Translations under genes and position numbers: made by a program
The notes under the pieces: model-generated
The model's input: the letters and a program-made list of their open reading frames with translations, nothing else
What the model was told of the DNA's origin: nothing
Database searches by the model: none
In this document: in pieces, positions 26,085 through 34,899 of the stretch
How the letters are laid out: every line of letters begins with the position of its first letter
Position numbering within the stretch: the first letter of the stretch is position 1
NCBI GenBank assembly: GCA_004554165.1
Contig: SFNQ01000001.1
Location: forward strand, 97,616 to 161,615
Length of the DNA: 64,000 nucleotides
Source: Clostridiales bacterium
Lineage (GTDB): Bacteria > Bacillota > Clostridia > Christensenellales > CAG-138
Direction of reading: 5' to 3'

Positions 26085-26389
26085 AGCTCTACATTGATTC
26101 GGAATTTAAATGCCATACGGAGCCCGGAGAGGGGCTGGTGGAAGTTGAAACAACAGCATTTGACGGAAGGTGCAAAGCCTTTATCGAGGGCTGCCGCTTT
26201 GTCCCACAGGGGCAGACGTGGACGCGGGAGGACGGGGTTGCGTTCTCCGGCGAGATGCTGTCCATGTGGAGGGACTACGATTACCTTGCCGCAGCGCAGG
26301 CAGGATATGAAGAAGTGGCAGCGGAACTACAGGACATGCAGGAAGCATTAAATCTGTTGGGGGTGGATGCAAATGGGGAAATGGTTTGA
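26081..26389 (+). CDS. Small phage tail-associated protein
   Basis: 102 residues, ATG overlapping the previous stop (ATGA). The MKLYIDSEFKCHT opening and an EVET-x-FDG-x-C segment, followed by a helical C-terminus (YEEVAAELQDMQEALNLLG), resemble short proteins encoded after fibre genes in Siphovirus-like clusters, where they act in fibre assembly or attachment. It overlaps the following gene by 17 nt. Assignment is by context. Confidence 0.6.
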   Translation: MKLYIDSEFKCHTEPGEGLVEVETTAFDGRCKAFIEGCRFVPQGQTWTREDGVAFSGEMLSMWRDYDYLAAAQAGYEEVAAELQDMQEALNLLGVDANGEMV

Positions 26390-26780
26390 AGCTGCAAAGG
26401 ACGTCCGCCGGACCATGGACGCGGCGGGCGCAATGCTGACCGATCAGGAAGCGTCCCGCGTTGTGGCGCTCTACCCGTCGATGCGGTTCGACGGCGAACT
26501 GATTCCCGCCGGAACGCGCATCCAATGGGACGGACAGATCAGGCGCGCTGCGGTGGATCTCTGGGACAGGCCGGAGAACGCGCCGGGCGCAGCGCCGAAC
26601 CTGTGGTCGGACATCGGCTACCGGGAGGGGGCGAGGGTTATCCCGGAAGTCATCACAGCGGCGCTGGCCTTTGCAAAGGGCGAGACCGGCTGGTGGCAGG
26701 GCGCCGTCTACGAATCCCTGCTGGACGACAACGTGTGGACCCCCGCGCAGCATTCCGCAGGGTGGAAGGTACTGTCATGA
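26373..26780 (+). CDS. Phage tail protein with CBM5/12-like C-terminus
   Basis: 135 residues, start overlapping the previous gene; an ATG two codons earlier (26367) is an alternative. The N-terminal part contains ASRVVALYPSMRFDGELIPA, and the C-terminal part KGETGWWQGAVYESLLDDNV then WTPAQHSAGWKVL resembles the small chitin-binding-type (CBM5/12) fold found at ends of tail genes, with its conserved aromatic residues. This is the last gene of the cassette. No holin or endolysin follows, which would be expected in a complete prophage. Confidence 0.6.
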   Translation: MGKWFEAAKDVRRTMDAAGAMLTDQEASRVVALYPSMRFDGELIPAGTRIQWDGQIRRAAVDLWDRPENAPGAAPNLWSDIGYREGARVIPEVITAALAFAKGETGWWQGAVYESLLDDNVWTPAQHSAGWKVLS

Positions 26781-27101
26781 GGGATGAAATCCCACGGTGG
26801 ATGCATTTTGAACATCCCTGTAAAGCGGGGGCGGGACGGGGGCGATTGCGCATCCCGGCGAAGGGGGCGCGGCCGAAGGGAACGCCGCGGCGCCTGCTTC
26901 GGACGCTGTGGAAGCAGGGACGCCCACAGGGAAATCAGTCCGGAAAGAAGAAGGCAGGGCGGCGCGCCCTGCCTTCTTCTCCGGGAGCCAGGGCTTGCGG
27001 CCCCCAAAAAAACATCGAATAACACCGAGAAACGACGAAAATTTCTGATTTTGTCATTTTCTGTTGTATCCTCTGAATAACATTGACGGGAGGACAGCCC
27101 T
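26781..27101. repeat. Intergenic region with a 16-bp perfect hairpin
   Basis: No gene seen. The strong inverted repeat AGAAGAAGGCAGGGCG (26946-26961) pairs with 26965-26980 across a 3-nt loop. It is not followed by a T-run on either strand, so termination is uncertain. A GGGAGGA ribosome binding site for the next gene is at the right end. Confidence 0.55.
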
Positions 27102-27422
27102 ATGACCATTCAGGAAGCGCTTCGCCCCTTTGGATCCCTGCGATGCTACCGCGGCATGAAACAGACGATGACCGCCATTTCGCTGGCTCTGGAGAATGAG
27201 GACCGGCTCAACGCCGTGATCAAGGAGATCTATATCCCAACCGCCCTGATTCACAACACGTCCGCAAGCGCGGTGGAACGCAACATCCGCACGGTGGTAC
27301 AGCACGCGTGGCAGGTCAATCCCGGCTACCTGACCCGGATCGCGGGCTATCCCCTGGACGGAGCGCCAAGCGTCTCCGAGTTTCTCGCAATCATGGTTTC
27401 CTATCTGCAGTGCGCGGCTTGA
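27102..27422 (+). CDS. Stand-alone Spo0A C-terminal-like DNA-binding protein
   Basis: 106 residues comprising essentially only an effector-type helical domain. The pattern IYIPTALIHNTSASAVERNI then RTVVQHAW matches the recognition helix region of the Spo0A C-terminal domain (LYP-x-x-A-x-x-x-x-T-x-x-x-VERAIRHAI-x-x-AW). The receiver domain that would be phosphorylated is absent and there is no room for it upstream, since GGGAGGA directly precedes the ATG. It could bind Spo0A boxes without phosphorelay input, or be a divergent regulator. DNA binding is inferred. Confidence 0.7.
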   Translation: MTIQEALRPFGSLRCYRGMKQTMTAISLALENEDRLNAVIKEIYIPTALIHNTSASAVERNIRTVVQHAWQVNPGYLTRIAGYPLDGAPSVSEFLAIMVSYLQCAA

Positions 27423-27973
27423 GCGGGAGCATCTCGGACGGACCGCCGGCAGGATTCCCGCAGGCAAAGGGGGATGGCCGCAGCGGGAACGCAGCCGGGC
27501 AACGGGAAAACCCGCAGGCAGGTCCGCGCTGCATGCCGGAGCGCTGGATAAGCAGGCGTACTCCGCTTTCCCCTGAGCGCTGCCAAAAGGAAGGCGCTCA
27601 TGACAATCATCGCATATAATACAGGTTTCCAGAACATACGAAACGATGGATGAAAAATACTGACCATCGTAAAACGCATTGCTGCCGGGCGCCGAAAAAA
27701 GGGGCCCGCAGATCTCCCTGAACCCGCTGCGAAACATCCTTTTGGCGGCGGCTTTTTCTTTAACGGAAGCATTCGCTCCGGAACGCGGCAGGCTGTGAAT
27801 CCGCCCTGCCCTCCGGCAGCATTCTGCTTTCCACCCAAAGGGCTTCCGGATGGTAAAAACGCAGGTCGTCAACGGGGAATCCGTTTCGAATCAAGCCGCA
27901 GGAGCCGGAAAATCCTGAATCAGCAATCGCCAAACAAACCCCGGTAAAACCGGTCTGACAGGTTGGGATATCG
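27423..27973. other. Intergenic region, no gene identified
   Basis: About 550 nt. Long open frames on both strands are Arg/Ser/Ala-rich with no supporting ribosome binding site, and none shows a motif. I see no RNA gene or clear repeat. Confidence 0.35.
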
Positions 27974-28513
27974 TTACTGCGCCCGTTTTCCTGCGGGAAC
28001 GTGGAAGCGGGAAAGCTCCAGCCCTTCGTGCGCCAGCAACCATTGCTTCTTTTCAATGCCGCCGTCATAGCCGGTCAGGTTTCCGTTTGCGCCCACAACG
28101 CGATGGCAGGGGATGATAATGGATATGGGGTTGCGCCCCACCGCTCCGCCTACGGCCTGCGCGGACATTTTGAAAAGTCCGTTTTCCCGGGCGATGCGCT
28201 TTGCAATTTCCCCATAGGTGGTCGTTTCCCCATACGGGATCTCGCAGAGGATGCGCCAGACGGCCTTCGCAAACGCACTGCCGGCAGGCGCAAGCGGCAG
28301 CTCGTCAATGGCGGGCCTTTCTCCCGCAAAGTACCGGCAAAGCCAGCGTTTCGCCCGGGAAAGGATCTCCGTATCGCTGGGTTCAACGCCGCCTTCCCTT
28401 TCCTTGCAGGGCGCGCAGCGCTGTCCCTCCAGCCAAAGGCCCAGGAGCGCGCCGTCCTTTGCCGCCAGCGTGATGCTGCCCAGCGGCGATTCGTAGCGGT
28501 TTGTTTCTGCCAT
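27974..28513 (-). CDS. ogt: Methylated-DNA--[protein]-cysteine S-methyltransferase
   Basis: A 179-residue suicide repair protein that takes the methyl group from O6-methylguanine. The active-site motif is IIIPCHRVVG; the upstream GETTTYGEIAKRIA and GRNP segments form the helix-turn-helix and Asn hinge. The N-terminal ESPLGSITLAA is typical of Ogt-type proteins. The ATG at 28513 has GGAGG upstream. A TGC-TATAAT extended -10 lies about 35 nt before it. Complete and apparently functional. Confidence 0.95.
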   Translation of the reverse strand: MAETNRYESPLGSITLAAKDGALLGLWLEGQRCAPCKEREGGVEPSDTEILSRAKRWLCRYFAGERPAIDELPLAPAGSAFAKAVWRILCEIPYGETTTYGEIAKRIARENGLFKMSAQAVGGAVGRNPISIIIPCHRVVGANGNLTGYDGGIEKKQWLLAHEGLELSRFHVPAGKRAQ

Positions 28514-28547
28514 GCATAGCCTCCGGTTTTCTGATGTTCTATGGAGC

Positions 28548-28556
28548 ATTATAGCA
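28548..28556 (-). promoter_or_regulatory. Extended -10 promoter of ogt
   Basis: On the minus strand TGC-TATAAT, a consensus -10 with the TGn extension and no evident -35, stands about 35 nt upstream of the ATG. Confidence 0.6.
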
Positions 28557-28832
28557 CAGAGAGGGGCATCCTGCTTTCGGGCTTTTCAAAGCACAGCCTT
28601 AGAATATGACAGAATTGCGCTGCGGAAGCGGAGGGACTCCGGCAGGGATGCATATCCGCCCGGGATGGGGGGGAAAAGGAAACGGCCGCCCCACGACCCG
28701 GTACATCGGGGCAAAGGCCGGGGAAGGGCTGCGCGGCGGCAAGCCGGGTTCCGCATGCTGCCATGCAGTGTCCGCTTGCCGCCGCGCGCGTTTTCTTTGC
28801 TTGGTTACTGCTGACACAGAACCGGAATCGTG

Positions 28833-28943
28833 TTATACAGGCTCCGCGTCGCCCGGAGCGTCCTCCTCCGCCTTGCGCGCGCCCTCTGTCAGCAGGGGCA
28901 GGGCCAGCAGCAGTTCGAGGCTCCAGAGCCACAGGTCTTCCAT
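28833..28943 (-). CDS. Possible 36-aa hydrophobic peptide
   Basis: ATG-TAA frame with AGGAGT at good distance. The product starts MEDLWLWSLELLLALPLLTE and ends in a charged tail (KAEEDAPGDAEPV), so it could be a single-pass membrane peptide. It lies about 125 nt downstream of the SPOCS-LysM gene on the same strand and could share its transcript. The rest of 28514-29068 shows nothing else. Weakly supported. Confidence 0.3.
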   Translation of the reverse strand: MEDLWLWSLELLLALPLLTEGARKAEEDAPGDAEPV

Positions 28944-29068
28944 TCGCTCAACTCCTGTCAGTATTCCCGGCGTCGGGAATTTCTGTCAACAGTAACAGTA
29001 TACCGGCAGGACGTGTCGAAACCATGGCAGACCCGGGGCAGTTTTTGAAACTTCCCGTGGCGCGCCTC

Positions 29069-30541
29069 CTAACGGATCACAAGAATCTGCTGCCCCTCCG
29101 CCAGCGGCTCCGTCAGCGGCCCGTTCCACTCCGACAGCCGGGACAGAGGCACGAGGAAGCGCTTGCCGATGGACCAGAGCGTGTCGCCGGCGTCCGCGCA
29201 GTAGACGATGACGCCCTGGTACGGGGGCTTCTCGCCGCCTGCGACCACCTCGGCCGTGGCGCGCACGGGATATGCCGCATAGCGCTCTGCGCAGCCCTCA
29301 ATGGTGAATTGCAGCTCCGGCGTCCTGCCGCTGCCCGAGGCCTGCACGGAGAGACAGTTCAGTGTGACGACCGCATCCGGAACGAAATCGCAGTCAAAAA
29401 CCATCTGCACGGGGATATCCTCCGTGAAGCTGTGCAGCATCCCGCCGTCGCACTGGTACAGCACGGAGACAAAGAGCATGGCATCCGCGCAGAGCTTGCC
29501 GTCCTGCTCGCAGACGCCCGTGGCTGCGGGGATGGCCGTGGCCCAGATGGGCCGGTAGGCCTCGGGCAGATGGGAGGGAATCTGTACGCTCTCCCGCAGG
29601 GAGAAGCGCTTCTGCGCCGCGCCGAGGCACTTGAGACCGGTCAGCTCCGTCTGCACGCAGGTAAAGGCCGCGTTCTCGTCATAGGCGTCGGTAAGGATCA
29701 TCGTCTCTCCGCACTCCACGCCATACAGGCGCAGATGGATCAGCGCTTCCACGTCCGCAACGCCAAAGCTCTCGTCCGCAGCCGTAACGGAGAGCTGTTC
29801 CACCGTGGCTGTGGCCCAGGCGTCCGGCGCATAGGCCGCTTCAAACACGTCCGTAAAGGAGAGGATCTGCGTCAGGTACGACAGCTGGCCGTCGGACGCG
29901 CCGGTGAGCACGCTCACATACAGGCCGCCGTCTGCGGAAACGCTGTTGCCCGAATAGGACAGCTCCCGCATCTGCGCCGCGCCGCTGTAGAGGAAAATCC
30001 GGGAAACGTTTGGCGCGGCGATCTCCTCGCGCACACGCAGCGTATGCTCCCCCAGCAGCACCCTGCGGCGTTTTTCAATCTGCGCCATGCGCGTTTCAAG
30101 CCCGGCCCTGCCGGCGATGCCCGTGACCAGCGGCGTGGTCAGCGCAGCCGTTACCCTTGCGGCAAGCTCCAGCACGGCGTTCAGACGGAGCCGCCCGCTT
30201 TCGGCAACGCAGCGGCATTCCAGCAGCTGCCCGGTTACCATGGCCTGCATGCCCTCCTGAACGCCCTCCATGGCAATCTCGTGTGTAAAGCCTGAGGAGG
30301 AAGAGAAGCCAAAGGGGTCGCCGGAATCCGACTGGCACAGCAGCTGAAGCGACAGCCGTCCCGAAGTGTGGACCGACTGCTCCCCGCAGGCAGACTCCTC
30401 CACCTGAAGCTGTGCCGAAACCGACAGGACGGATGCGGCAAACCGTCCCTCCGGCAGAGGAATTTCGCTGTCGATCAGCCTCTGAGCCACCGTGCTGCCG
30501 ATCAATGTGTCAAGTCCAGGTATGCTTGTCTGTATCTCCAT
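29069..30541 (-). CDS. SPOCS (DUF3794) and LysM domain protein
   Basis: 490 residues without a signal peptide. Repeated beta-rich DUF3794/SPOCS units occupy about residues 40-430, recognisable from segments such as RRRVLLGEHTLRVREEIAAP and ECGETMILTDAYDENAAF. A C-terminal LysM domain (about 443-490) contains VIVYCADAGDTLWSIGKRF and ends GQQILVIR. This domain order is that of clostridial spore-envelope proteins that self-assemble in the mother cell, with LysM touching peptidoglycan. The ATG follows GGGAGGA. A CATACA-like box upstream could be a mother-cell sigma -10, but the match is weak. Confidence 0.85.
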   Translation of the reverse strand: MEIQTSIPGLDTLIGSTVAQRLIDSEIPLPEGRFAASVLSVSAQLQVEESACGEQSVHTSGRLSLQLLCQSDSGDPFGFSSSSGFTHEIAMEGVQEGMQAMVTGQLLECRCVAESGRLRLNAVLELAARVTAALTTPLVTGIAGRAGLETRMAQIEKRRRVLLGEHTLRVREEIAAPNVSRIFLYSGAAQMRELSYSGNSVSADGGLYVSVLTGASDGQLSYLTQILSFTDVFEAAYAPDAWATATVEQLSVTAADESFGVADVEALIHLRLYGVECGETMILTDAYDENAAFTCVQTELTGLKCLGAAQKRFSLRESVQIPSHLPEAYRPIWATAIPAATGVCEQDGKLCADAMLFVSVLYQCDGGMLHSFTEDIPVQMVFDCDFVPDAVVTLNCLSVQASGSGRTPELQFTIEGCAERYAAYPVRATAEVVAGGEKPPYQGVIVYCADAGDTLWSIGKRFLVPLSRLSEWNGPLTEPLAEGQQILVIR

Positions 30542-30642
30542 GTTCCGTCCTCCCGTTTGTTCGCTATAACATGCTTATGTATGGGCCGGCATACAAGAAC
30601 CAGAAAAAAGATTATGATACTAAAAAATTTTTTTGTTGGAAG

Positions 30643-30671
30643 TTGACTATTGTCCTGCGCCGCGTTATGAT
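30643..30671 (+). promoter_or_regulatory. Promoter of the glutamate dehydrogenase gene
   Basis: TTGACT (30643-30648) and TATGAT (30666-30671) are 17 bp apart, about 105 nt upstream of the ATG. A near-consensus vegetative promoter, fitting a highly expressed metabolic gene. Confidence 0.7.
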
Positions 30672-30776
30672 AAAGCCAGAGTAAACGCAAAACATCATTC
30701 CTTGGTACTGCCGCAGGCAGGGCACTGCGGAAAATCGATCCCTTCGCAAAAAACAAAAAAATCACAGGAGGCAAAC

Positions 30777-32126
30777 ATGAACGCTTATATCCAGAGGGTA
30801 TTGGAAGAGACCCGGGAAAAGAACGCGAACGAGCCGGAGTTTTTGCAGACGGTGGAAGAGGTGCTGACGTCGTTGGAGCCGGTGGTGGATCGGCATCCGG
30901 AGTACGAAAAAATGGCGCTGCTGGAGCGGATGGTGGAGCCGGAACGGGTGATCGAGTTCCGGGTCGTGTGGGAGGACGACACGGGGAAGGTGAACGTAAA
31001 CCGGGGCTACCGGGTGCAGTTCAACAGCGCGATCGGGCCGTATAAGGGAGGACTGCGCTTCCATCCCTCGGTGAACCTGTCCATGATGAAGTTTCTGGGC
31101 TTTGAGCAGACCTTTAAAAACAGCCTGACGAGCCTGCCCATCGGCGGAGGCAAAGGCGGCTCGGACTTCAATCCGCGCGGCCGTTCGGACGCGGAGATCA
31201 TGCATTTCTGCCAGGCCTTCATGACGGAGCTGTACCGGCATATTGGGCCGGACGTGGACGTGCCGGCGGGCGACCTGGGCGTAGGCGGCAAGGAGATCGG
31301 CTATCTGTTCGGACAGTATAAGCGGATTCGCAATGCATATGAAAACGGCGTGCTGACGGGCAAGGGCCTGTCCTATGGCGGCAGCTTCGTGCGGCCGGAG
31401 GCCACGGGCTTTGGCGCGGTATACTATGTGGCGGAGGTGTTCCGGCATGAAGGGGACAACTTTGCAGGCAAGACCTTCGCGCTGTCGGGCTTTGGCAACG
31501 TATGCTGGGGCGCGGTGACGAAGATCACGGAGCTGGGCGGCAAGGTGGTGACCATTTCCGGCCCGGACGGCTATGTGTACGATCCGGAGGGGATTACGAC
31601 AAAGGAAAAGATCGACTATCTGCTGGAAATGCGCAACAGCCGGCGGGATCGGGTACAGGACTACGCGGAGAAATTCGGCGTGGAGTTTTACCCGGGCGAG
31701 AAGCCCTGGGGCAGACCGGTGGACGTGGTGATGCCCTGCGCGACGCAGAACGAGGTCAACCTGGAGGATGCCAGGAAGATCGTGGAGGCAGGCGTGCGCT
31801 ACTACATCGAGGTATCGAACATGCCGACCACAAACGAGGCGCTGAAATTCCTGCTGGGGCAGGAGGGAATGATCGTGGCGCCGTCGAAGGCGGTAAACGC
31901 GGGCGGCGTGTCGGTATCGGCGCTGGAGATGAGCCAGAACTCTATGCGCTACAACTGGACGCCGAAAGAGGTGGACAAGAAGCTGAAGGATATCATGTGC
32001 AATATCCACGACGCCTCGGCAAAGGCAGCGGAGGAATACGGATTTGGGTACAACCTGGTGGCAGGCGCGAACATCGCGGGCTTTTTGAAGGTTGCCCAAG
32101 CCATGATCGAGCAGGGGCTTGTCTGA
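30777..32126 (+). CDS. gdhA: NADP-type glutamate dehydrogenase
   Basis: A 449-residue hexameric-type enzyme interconverting 2-oxoglutarate plus ammonia and glutamate in the cytoplasm. It has the substrate-binding GPYKGGLRFHPSVN (about 81-94) with catalytic Lys, GGGKGGSDFNPRGRSD (about 122-137), the PAGDLGVGGKEIGYL region and the Rossmann GFGNVCWGA. The start follows CAGGAGG. Length and motif set match the bacterial 450-residue family. Codon use is strongly biased to GC-ending codons, consistent with high expression. It complements the nfnAB genes in redox/nitrogen metabolism. Confidence 0.96.
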   Translation: MNAYIQRVLEETREKNANEPEFLQTVEEVLTSLEPVVDRHPEYEKMALLERMVEPERVIEFRVVWEDDTGKVNVNRGYRVQFNSAIGPYKGGLRFHPSVNLSMMKFLGFEQTFKNSLTSLPIGGGKGGSDFNPRGRSDAEIMHFCQAFMTELYRHIGPDVDVPAGDLGVGGKEIGYLFGQYKRIRNAYENGVLTGKGLSYGGSFVRPEATGFGAVYYVAEVFRHEGDNFAGKTFALSGFGNVCWGAVTKITELGGKVVTISGPDGYVYDPEGITTKEKIDYLLEMRNSRRDRVQDYAEKFGVEFYPGEKPWGRPVDVVMPCATQNEVNLEDARKIVEAGVRYYIEVSNMPTTNEALKFLLGQEGMIVAPSKAVNAGGVSVSALEMSQNSMRYNWTPKEVDKKLKDIMCNIHDASAKAAEEYGFGYNLVAGANIAGFLKVAQAMIEQGLV

Positions 32127-32150
32127 AACATCCGCAGAGCAGAAGCAACG

Positions 32151-32186
32151 AACCGCTCCGCCGTCCGCAGGGATGGCGGGGCGGTT
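32151..32186 (+). terminator. Terminator of gdhA
   Basis: The stem AACCGCTCCGCC (32151-32162) with GGCGGGGCGGTT (32175-32186; one G-T pair) is followed by TTGCTT. The remainder of 32187-32460 shows no gene. Confidence 0.7.
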
Positions 32187-32460
32187 TTGCTTCCCCCCGC
32201 CAGGGCTTACGCCCGCCGGGCGCCGGGGCTCGGGGCGCAACGGGCGGCTTCCCTGCCGCAAGGCCCGTTCGTTCCGTCTCCGCCGGAACCCTTAAGCCTG
32301 GGGAGCGGGACGCCGGCCGCTTTCGAGGGCTTTTGCGATGTTTCCTTACAGGCGTTATTTCAAAAACGCCTTGGCAGTTTCGGGCGCGCCCCCACTCCAT
32401 GCGGCGGAATTCCTTGGGGACGGTCCGGGGTCCGCGGCTCCCGAACAGTGCCACAATGGC

Positions 32461-32496
32461 AAAGCGCCCCGGCGGAGGATTCCGCCGGGGCGCTTT
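32461..32496. terminator. Bidirectional terminator between gdhA and the RsgI-like gene
   Basis: A perfect 16-bp stem, AAAGCGCCCCGGCGGA (32461-32476) with 32481-32496 around a 4-nt loop. The arms end in A/T runs, giving U-rich ends in both directions (CGTTTTCC on the plus side). It lies 14 nt past the stop of the minus-strand gene. Confidence 0.75.
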
Positions 32497-32510
32497 CGTT
32501 TTCCTGGAGA

Positions 32511-34325
32511 TCAGTCGTCAATTTCCGAGTCCGCTTTGAGGATTTTACCCGTAACGGCGTCGATTTCATACTCGTATTCGCGCCTGCCCACGGAGAATTC
32601 CACCTCGTACTCCATGCGTCCGTTGTCGCGCTCCAGTTTCACCCGCATGCCGCTGGCCTCCGAGGCGGAAACGCCCGCATGCCCCAGCGCAATGGATTTG
32701 GCCCGGCTCTCCCCGATGTAGTCGGAGGAAGAGGAGCCGGAGGAGGAAGAGCCGGAGGAGGAGCCGGAACTGCCGGCGGAGCCGCCCTTCTCCTCGCGTT
32801 CCGCCTTGCAGATTGCGCCGGTGGTGGCGTCGATCTCGTAATCGTACGAGCTTGTGCCGGCCAGGAACTTAACCTCATACTCCACCCGCCCGTCGTCACG
32901 GTCCAGCTTGACGGTAATTCCGGAGGCTTCCGAGGCGGCAACGCCCGCGTGCTCCAGCGCGATGGATCTGGCCCGATCTTCGCCAATATAGCCGGAGGCG
33001 GACGATGCGCTGCCGGAGCTGCCGGAGTCGGGGGACGCACCGCCGGCAGGGCTGCTGTAGGTCTCGCGCTCGGCCTTCAGCACTGCGCCGGTGCGCGCGT
33101 CAATGTCGTAGTCATACTCGGTGGTGCCGACAAAGAACACAATTTCATATTTGGCCTGCCCATCGTCGATGTCCAGCTTTGCCTGCACAGCGGTGGCGTC
33201 CGAAGCGGAAACGCCCGCGTGGGCAAAGGCTGCGGCCCTGGCCTGCGCTTCTCCGATATAGGCGGCGTTCCCTGCCGCGCTGCTCTGCGCCTCGCCATAG
33301 GTTTCGCTGGAATACTTGACCACCGCGCCGGTGCGCGCGTCAATGTCATAATCATATTCCGTTTGGTCGACGATAAATTCGATCTCGTAGACAAAGAGGC
33401 CAGCTTCGCAGTCCAGCTCCGTTGTGCTGAAGCTGACCTGCTCCTGCGTAACGCCCGCATGCGCGCAGGCTGCGGCCTTGGCCTGCTCTTCTCCGATGTA
33501 GGCTTTCTGACTGGCAGTACCCGTGCGGGTAACCTCCTCCGCGGTCAGACCGCGGGAGTCCGCAATGAGCGTGATCTCGTTTACGCCCAGCGGCGCCAGC
33601 GTGTCAAAGCTCAGGGTGGCGTCCTGCGCGATGAGCGCCCGAATCAGCGCGGCTTTGCCCTCGGAGATGCCGTACTGCTGCGCCAGCGCGGTGAGATCGT
33701 CGCTTTCCGCCACGGTTTGGGACAGCACTGCGGGTTCCAGCGTACTGCTGGGGAACAGGCCGTTGATGGAGGCGGTAATGCGTGCCTGCAGCTCGGCGGA
33801 TTTTGCCGCGTCGTTGTTTTCTACGGAAACGAGGATGGCGTTCTGAAGCTCGCCGAGATAGCCGTTTTGCAGCATGGAGCCCACAAGCGCGTTGACCGCC
33901 ACCTCCAGCTGCGTGCCCTTGAGGTCCATGCTGCCGACGATGGCCTGGGCGTCCGCGTTCAGCGCGGTAACGTCGATCACCCGCTCCCTTGCATTGACCG
34001 TAATGCTGAGGCTGGGGTTCACGTCCAGCATAATGCGGGACTCGACCGCGTTTGCACTGCGCCAGATCATAAAGCCCAGCGCGCCCACGCAGAGGATCAG
34101 CGCCGCGGCGGCGGCGGCGAAAGCGGCGGGGCGAAAGCGGCGGGGGGTTCTGCCTTTTTCCGCGCCTGTTTGCCGCAGAGAAGCCCCTCCCGTATTCTGT
34201 CTGCAGGCGGCGCGGAGTTCCTCGGTGCGATCCGGGGCCGCATGCACGATGGCGGTTTCGATGCGCCGCTCCATGCGTCGGTCCATATGCCGGTTCCTGC
34301 GCCGGTTCATCCTTTCGTTGGCCAT
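32511..34325 (-). CDS. RsgI-like anti-sigma factor with four PepSY repeats
   Basis: 604 residues. The cytoplasmic N-terminus (1-70, Arg-rich) precedes one membrane helix (about 71-90), an RsgI-like middle domain (MLDVNPSLSITVNARERVID, about 98-117), and then four PepSY-type repeats in the C-terminal half. Each repeat begins YIGE-x-x-A and contains a Y-D-Y-x-I-D-A-x-T-G-A segment. Repeats 3 and 4 are separated by Ser/Gly linkers. It should hold the ECF sigma factor encoded 1 nt upstream and sense an outside signal through the PepSY array. PepSY domains often inhibit or bind peptidases; the ligand is unknown. Confidence 0.8.
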   Translation of the reverse strand: MANERMNRRRNRHMDRRMERRIETAIVHAAPDRTEELRAACRQNTGGASLRQTGAEKGRTPRRFRPAAFAAAAAALILCVGALGFMIWRSANAVESRIMLDVNPSLSITVNARERVIDVTALNADAQAIVGSMDLKGTQLEVAVNALVGSMLQNGYLGELQNAILVSVENNDAAKSAELQARITASINGLFPSSTLEPAVLSQTVAESDDLTALAQQYGISEGKAALIRALIAQDATLSFDTLAPLGVNEITLIADSRGLTAEEVTRTGTASQKAYIGEEQAKAAACAHAGVTQEQVSFSTTELDCEAGLFVYEIEFIVDQTEYDYDIDARTGAVVKYSSETYGEAQSSAAGNAAYIGEAQARAAAFAHAGVSASDATAVQAKLDIDDGQAKYEIVFFVGTTEYDYDIDARTGAVLKAERETYSSPAGGASPDSGSSGSASSASGYIGEDRARSIALEHAGVAASEASGITVKLDRDDGRVEYEVKFLAGTSSYDYEIDATTGAICKAEREEKGGSAGSSGSSSGSSSSGSSSSDYIGESRAKSIALGHAGVSASEASGMRVKLERDNGRMEYEVEFSVGRREYEYEIDAVTGKILKADSEIDD

Positions 34326-34326
34326 A

Positions 34327-34899
34327 TCAGTCCGTCTCCTTCCATAGTTTTCTGAGTTTTTCGATTGCCCGGCTATAGCGGGACAGAACAGTGGAAAGCG
34401 GGCAGTCCAGAAGCTGCGCAATCTCCCGGTGTCTCAGGCCGGAGAGCACATGCAGGAGGATGGTCTGCCGCTCCATGGCCGAAAGCTGCCCGAGCAGATC
34501 CCGGATGGTGATGCGGTCCGTCTCCGTGAGCGAGGGCAGGCGCGACAGCGCGGCGTCAATGCTCTCCTCCGGCAGCGCGGGATCGCGGGAACGGTCCCGC
34601 AGGCGGCTGTTGGCCAGATTTTTTGCAATGGTCAGCAGCCAGGCCATGGGCTTGCCCTGTGCGCGATAGCGCCCGGCGGATTCAAACACCCGCAGATAGG
34701 TCTCCTGCAAAACGTCCTCCGCGTCGTGAACGTTGCGGCAGATGGACAAAGCAAAGCCGTAAACCGCCGCATAGGTGCGCTCATACAGCGCAACCAGCGC
34801 CTCGCTGTCGCCCGCGGCGATCAGGCGAAGATCCTCCTCCATCCGGTCGAAATCGTTTGCGGGGCGCTCCTGCTCCGCCGCCAGTCGAAATAACAGCAT
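34327..34899 (-). CDS. ECF-type RNA polymerase sigma factor
   Basis: 190 residues with sigma region 2 (GDSEALVALYERTYAAVYGF through DAEDVLQETYLRVFE, about 28-80) and region 4 (LSAMERQTILLHVLSGLRHR then EIAQLLDCPLSTVLSRYSRA, about 135-185). Region 3 and other domains are missing, as in ECF sigmas. The ATG at 34899 is set by AGGAGG. The stop and the start of the anti-sigma gene are 1 nt apart, so both are made together. It probably activates its own operon and cell-envelope genes. Confidence 0.93.
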   Translation of the reverse strand: MLLFRLAAEQERPANDFDRMEEDLRLIAAGDSEALVALYERTYAAVYGFALSICRNVHDAEDVLQETYLRVFESAGRYRAQGKPMAWLLTIAKNLANSRLRDRSRDPALPEESIDAALSRLPSLTETDRITIRDLLGQLSAMERQTILLHVLSGLRHREIAQLLDCPLSTVLSRYSRAIEKLRKLWKETD

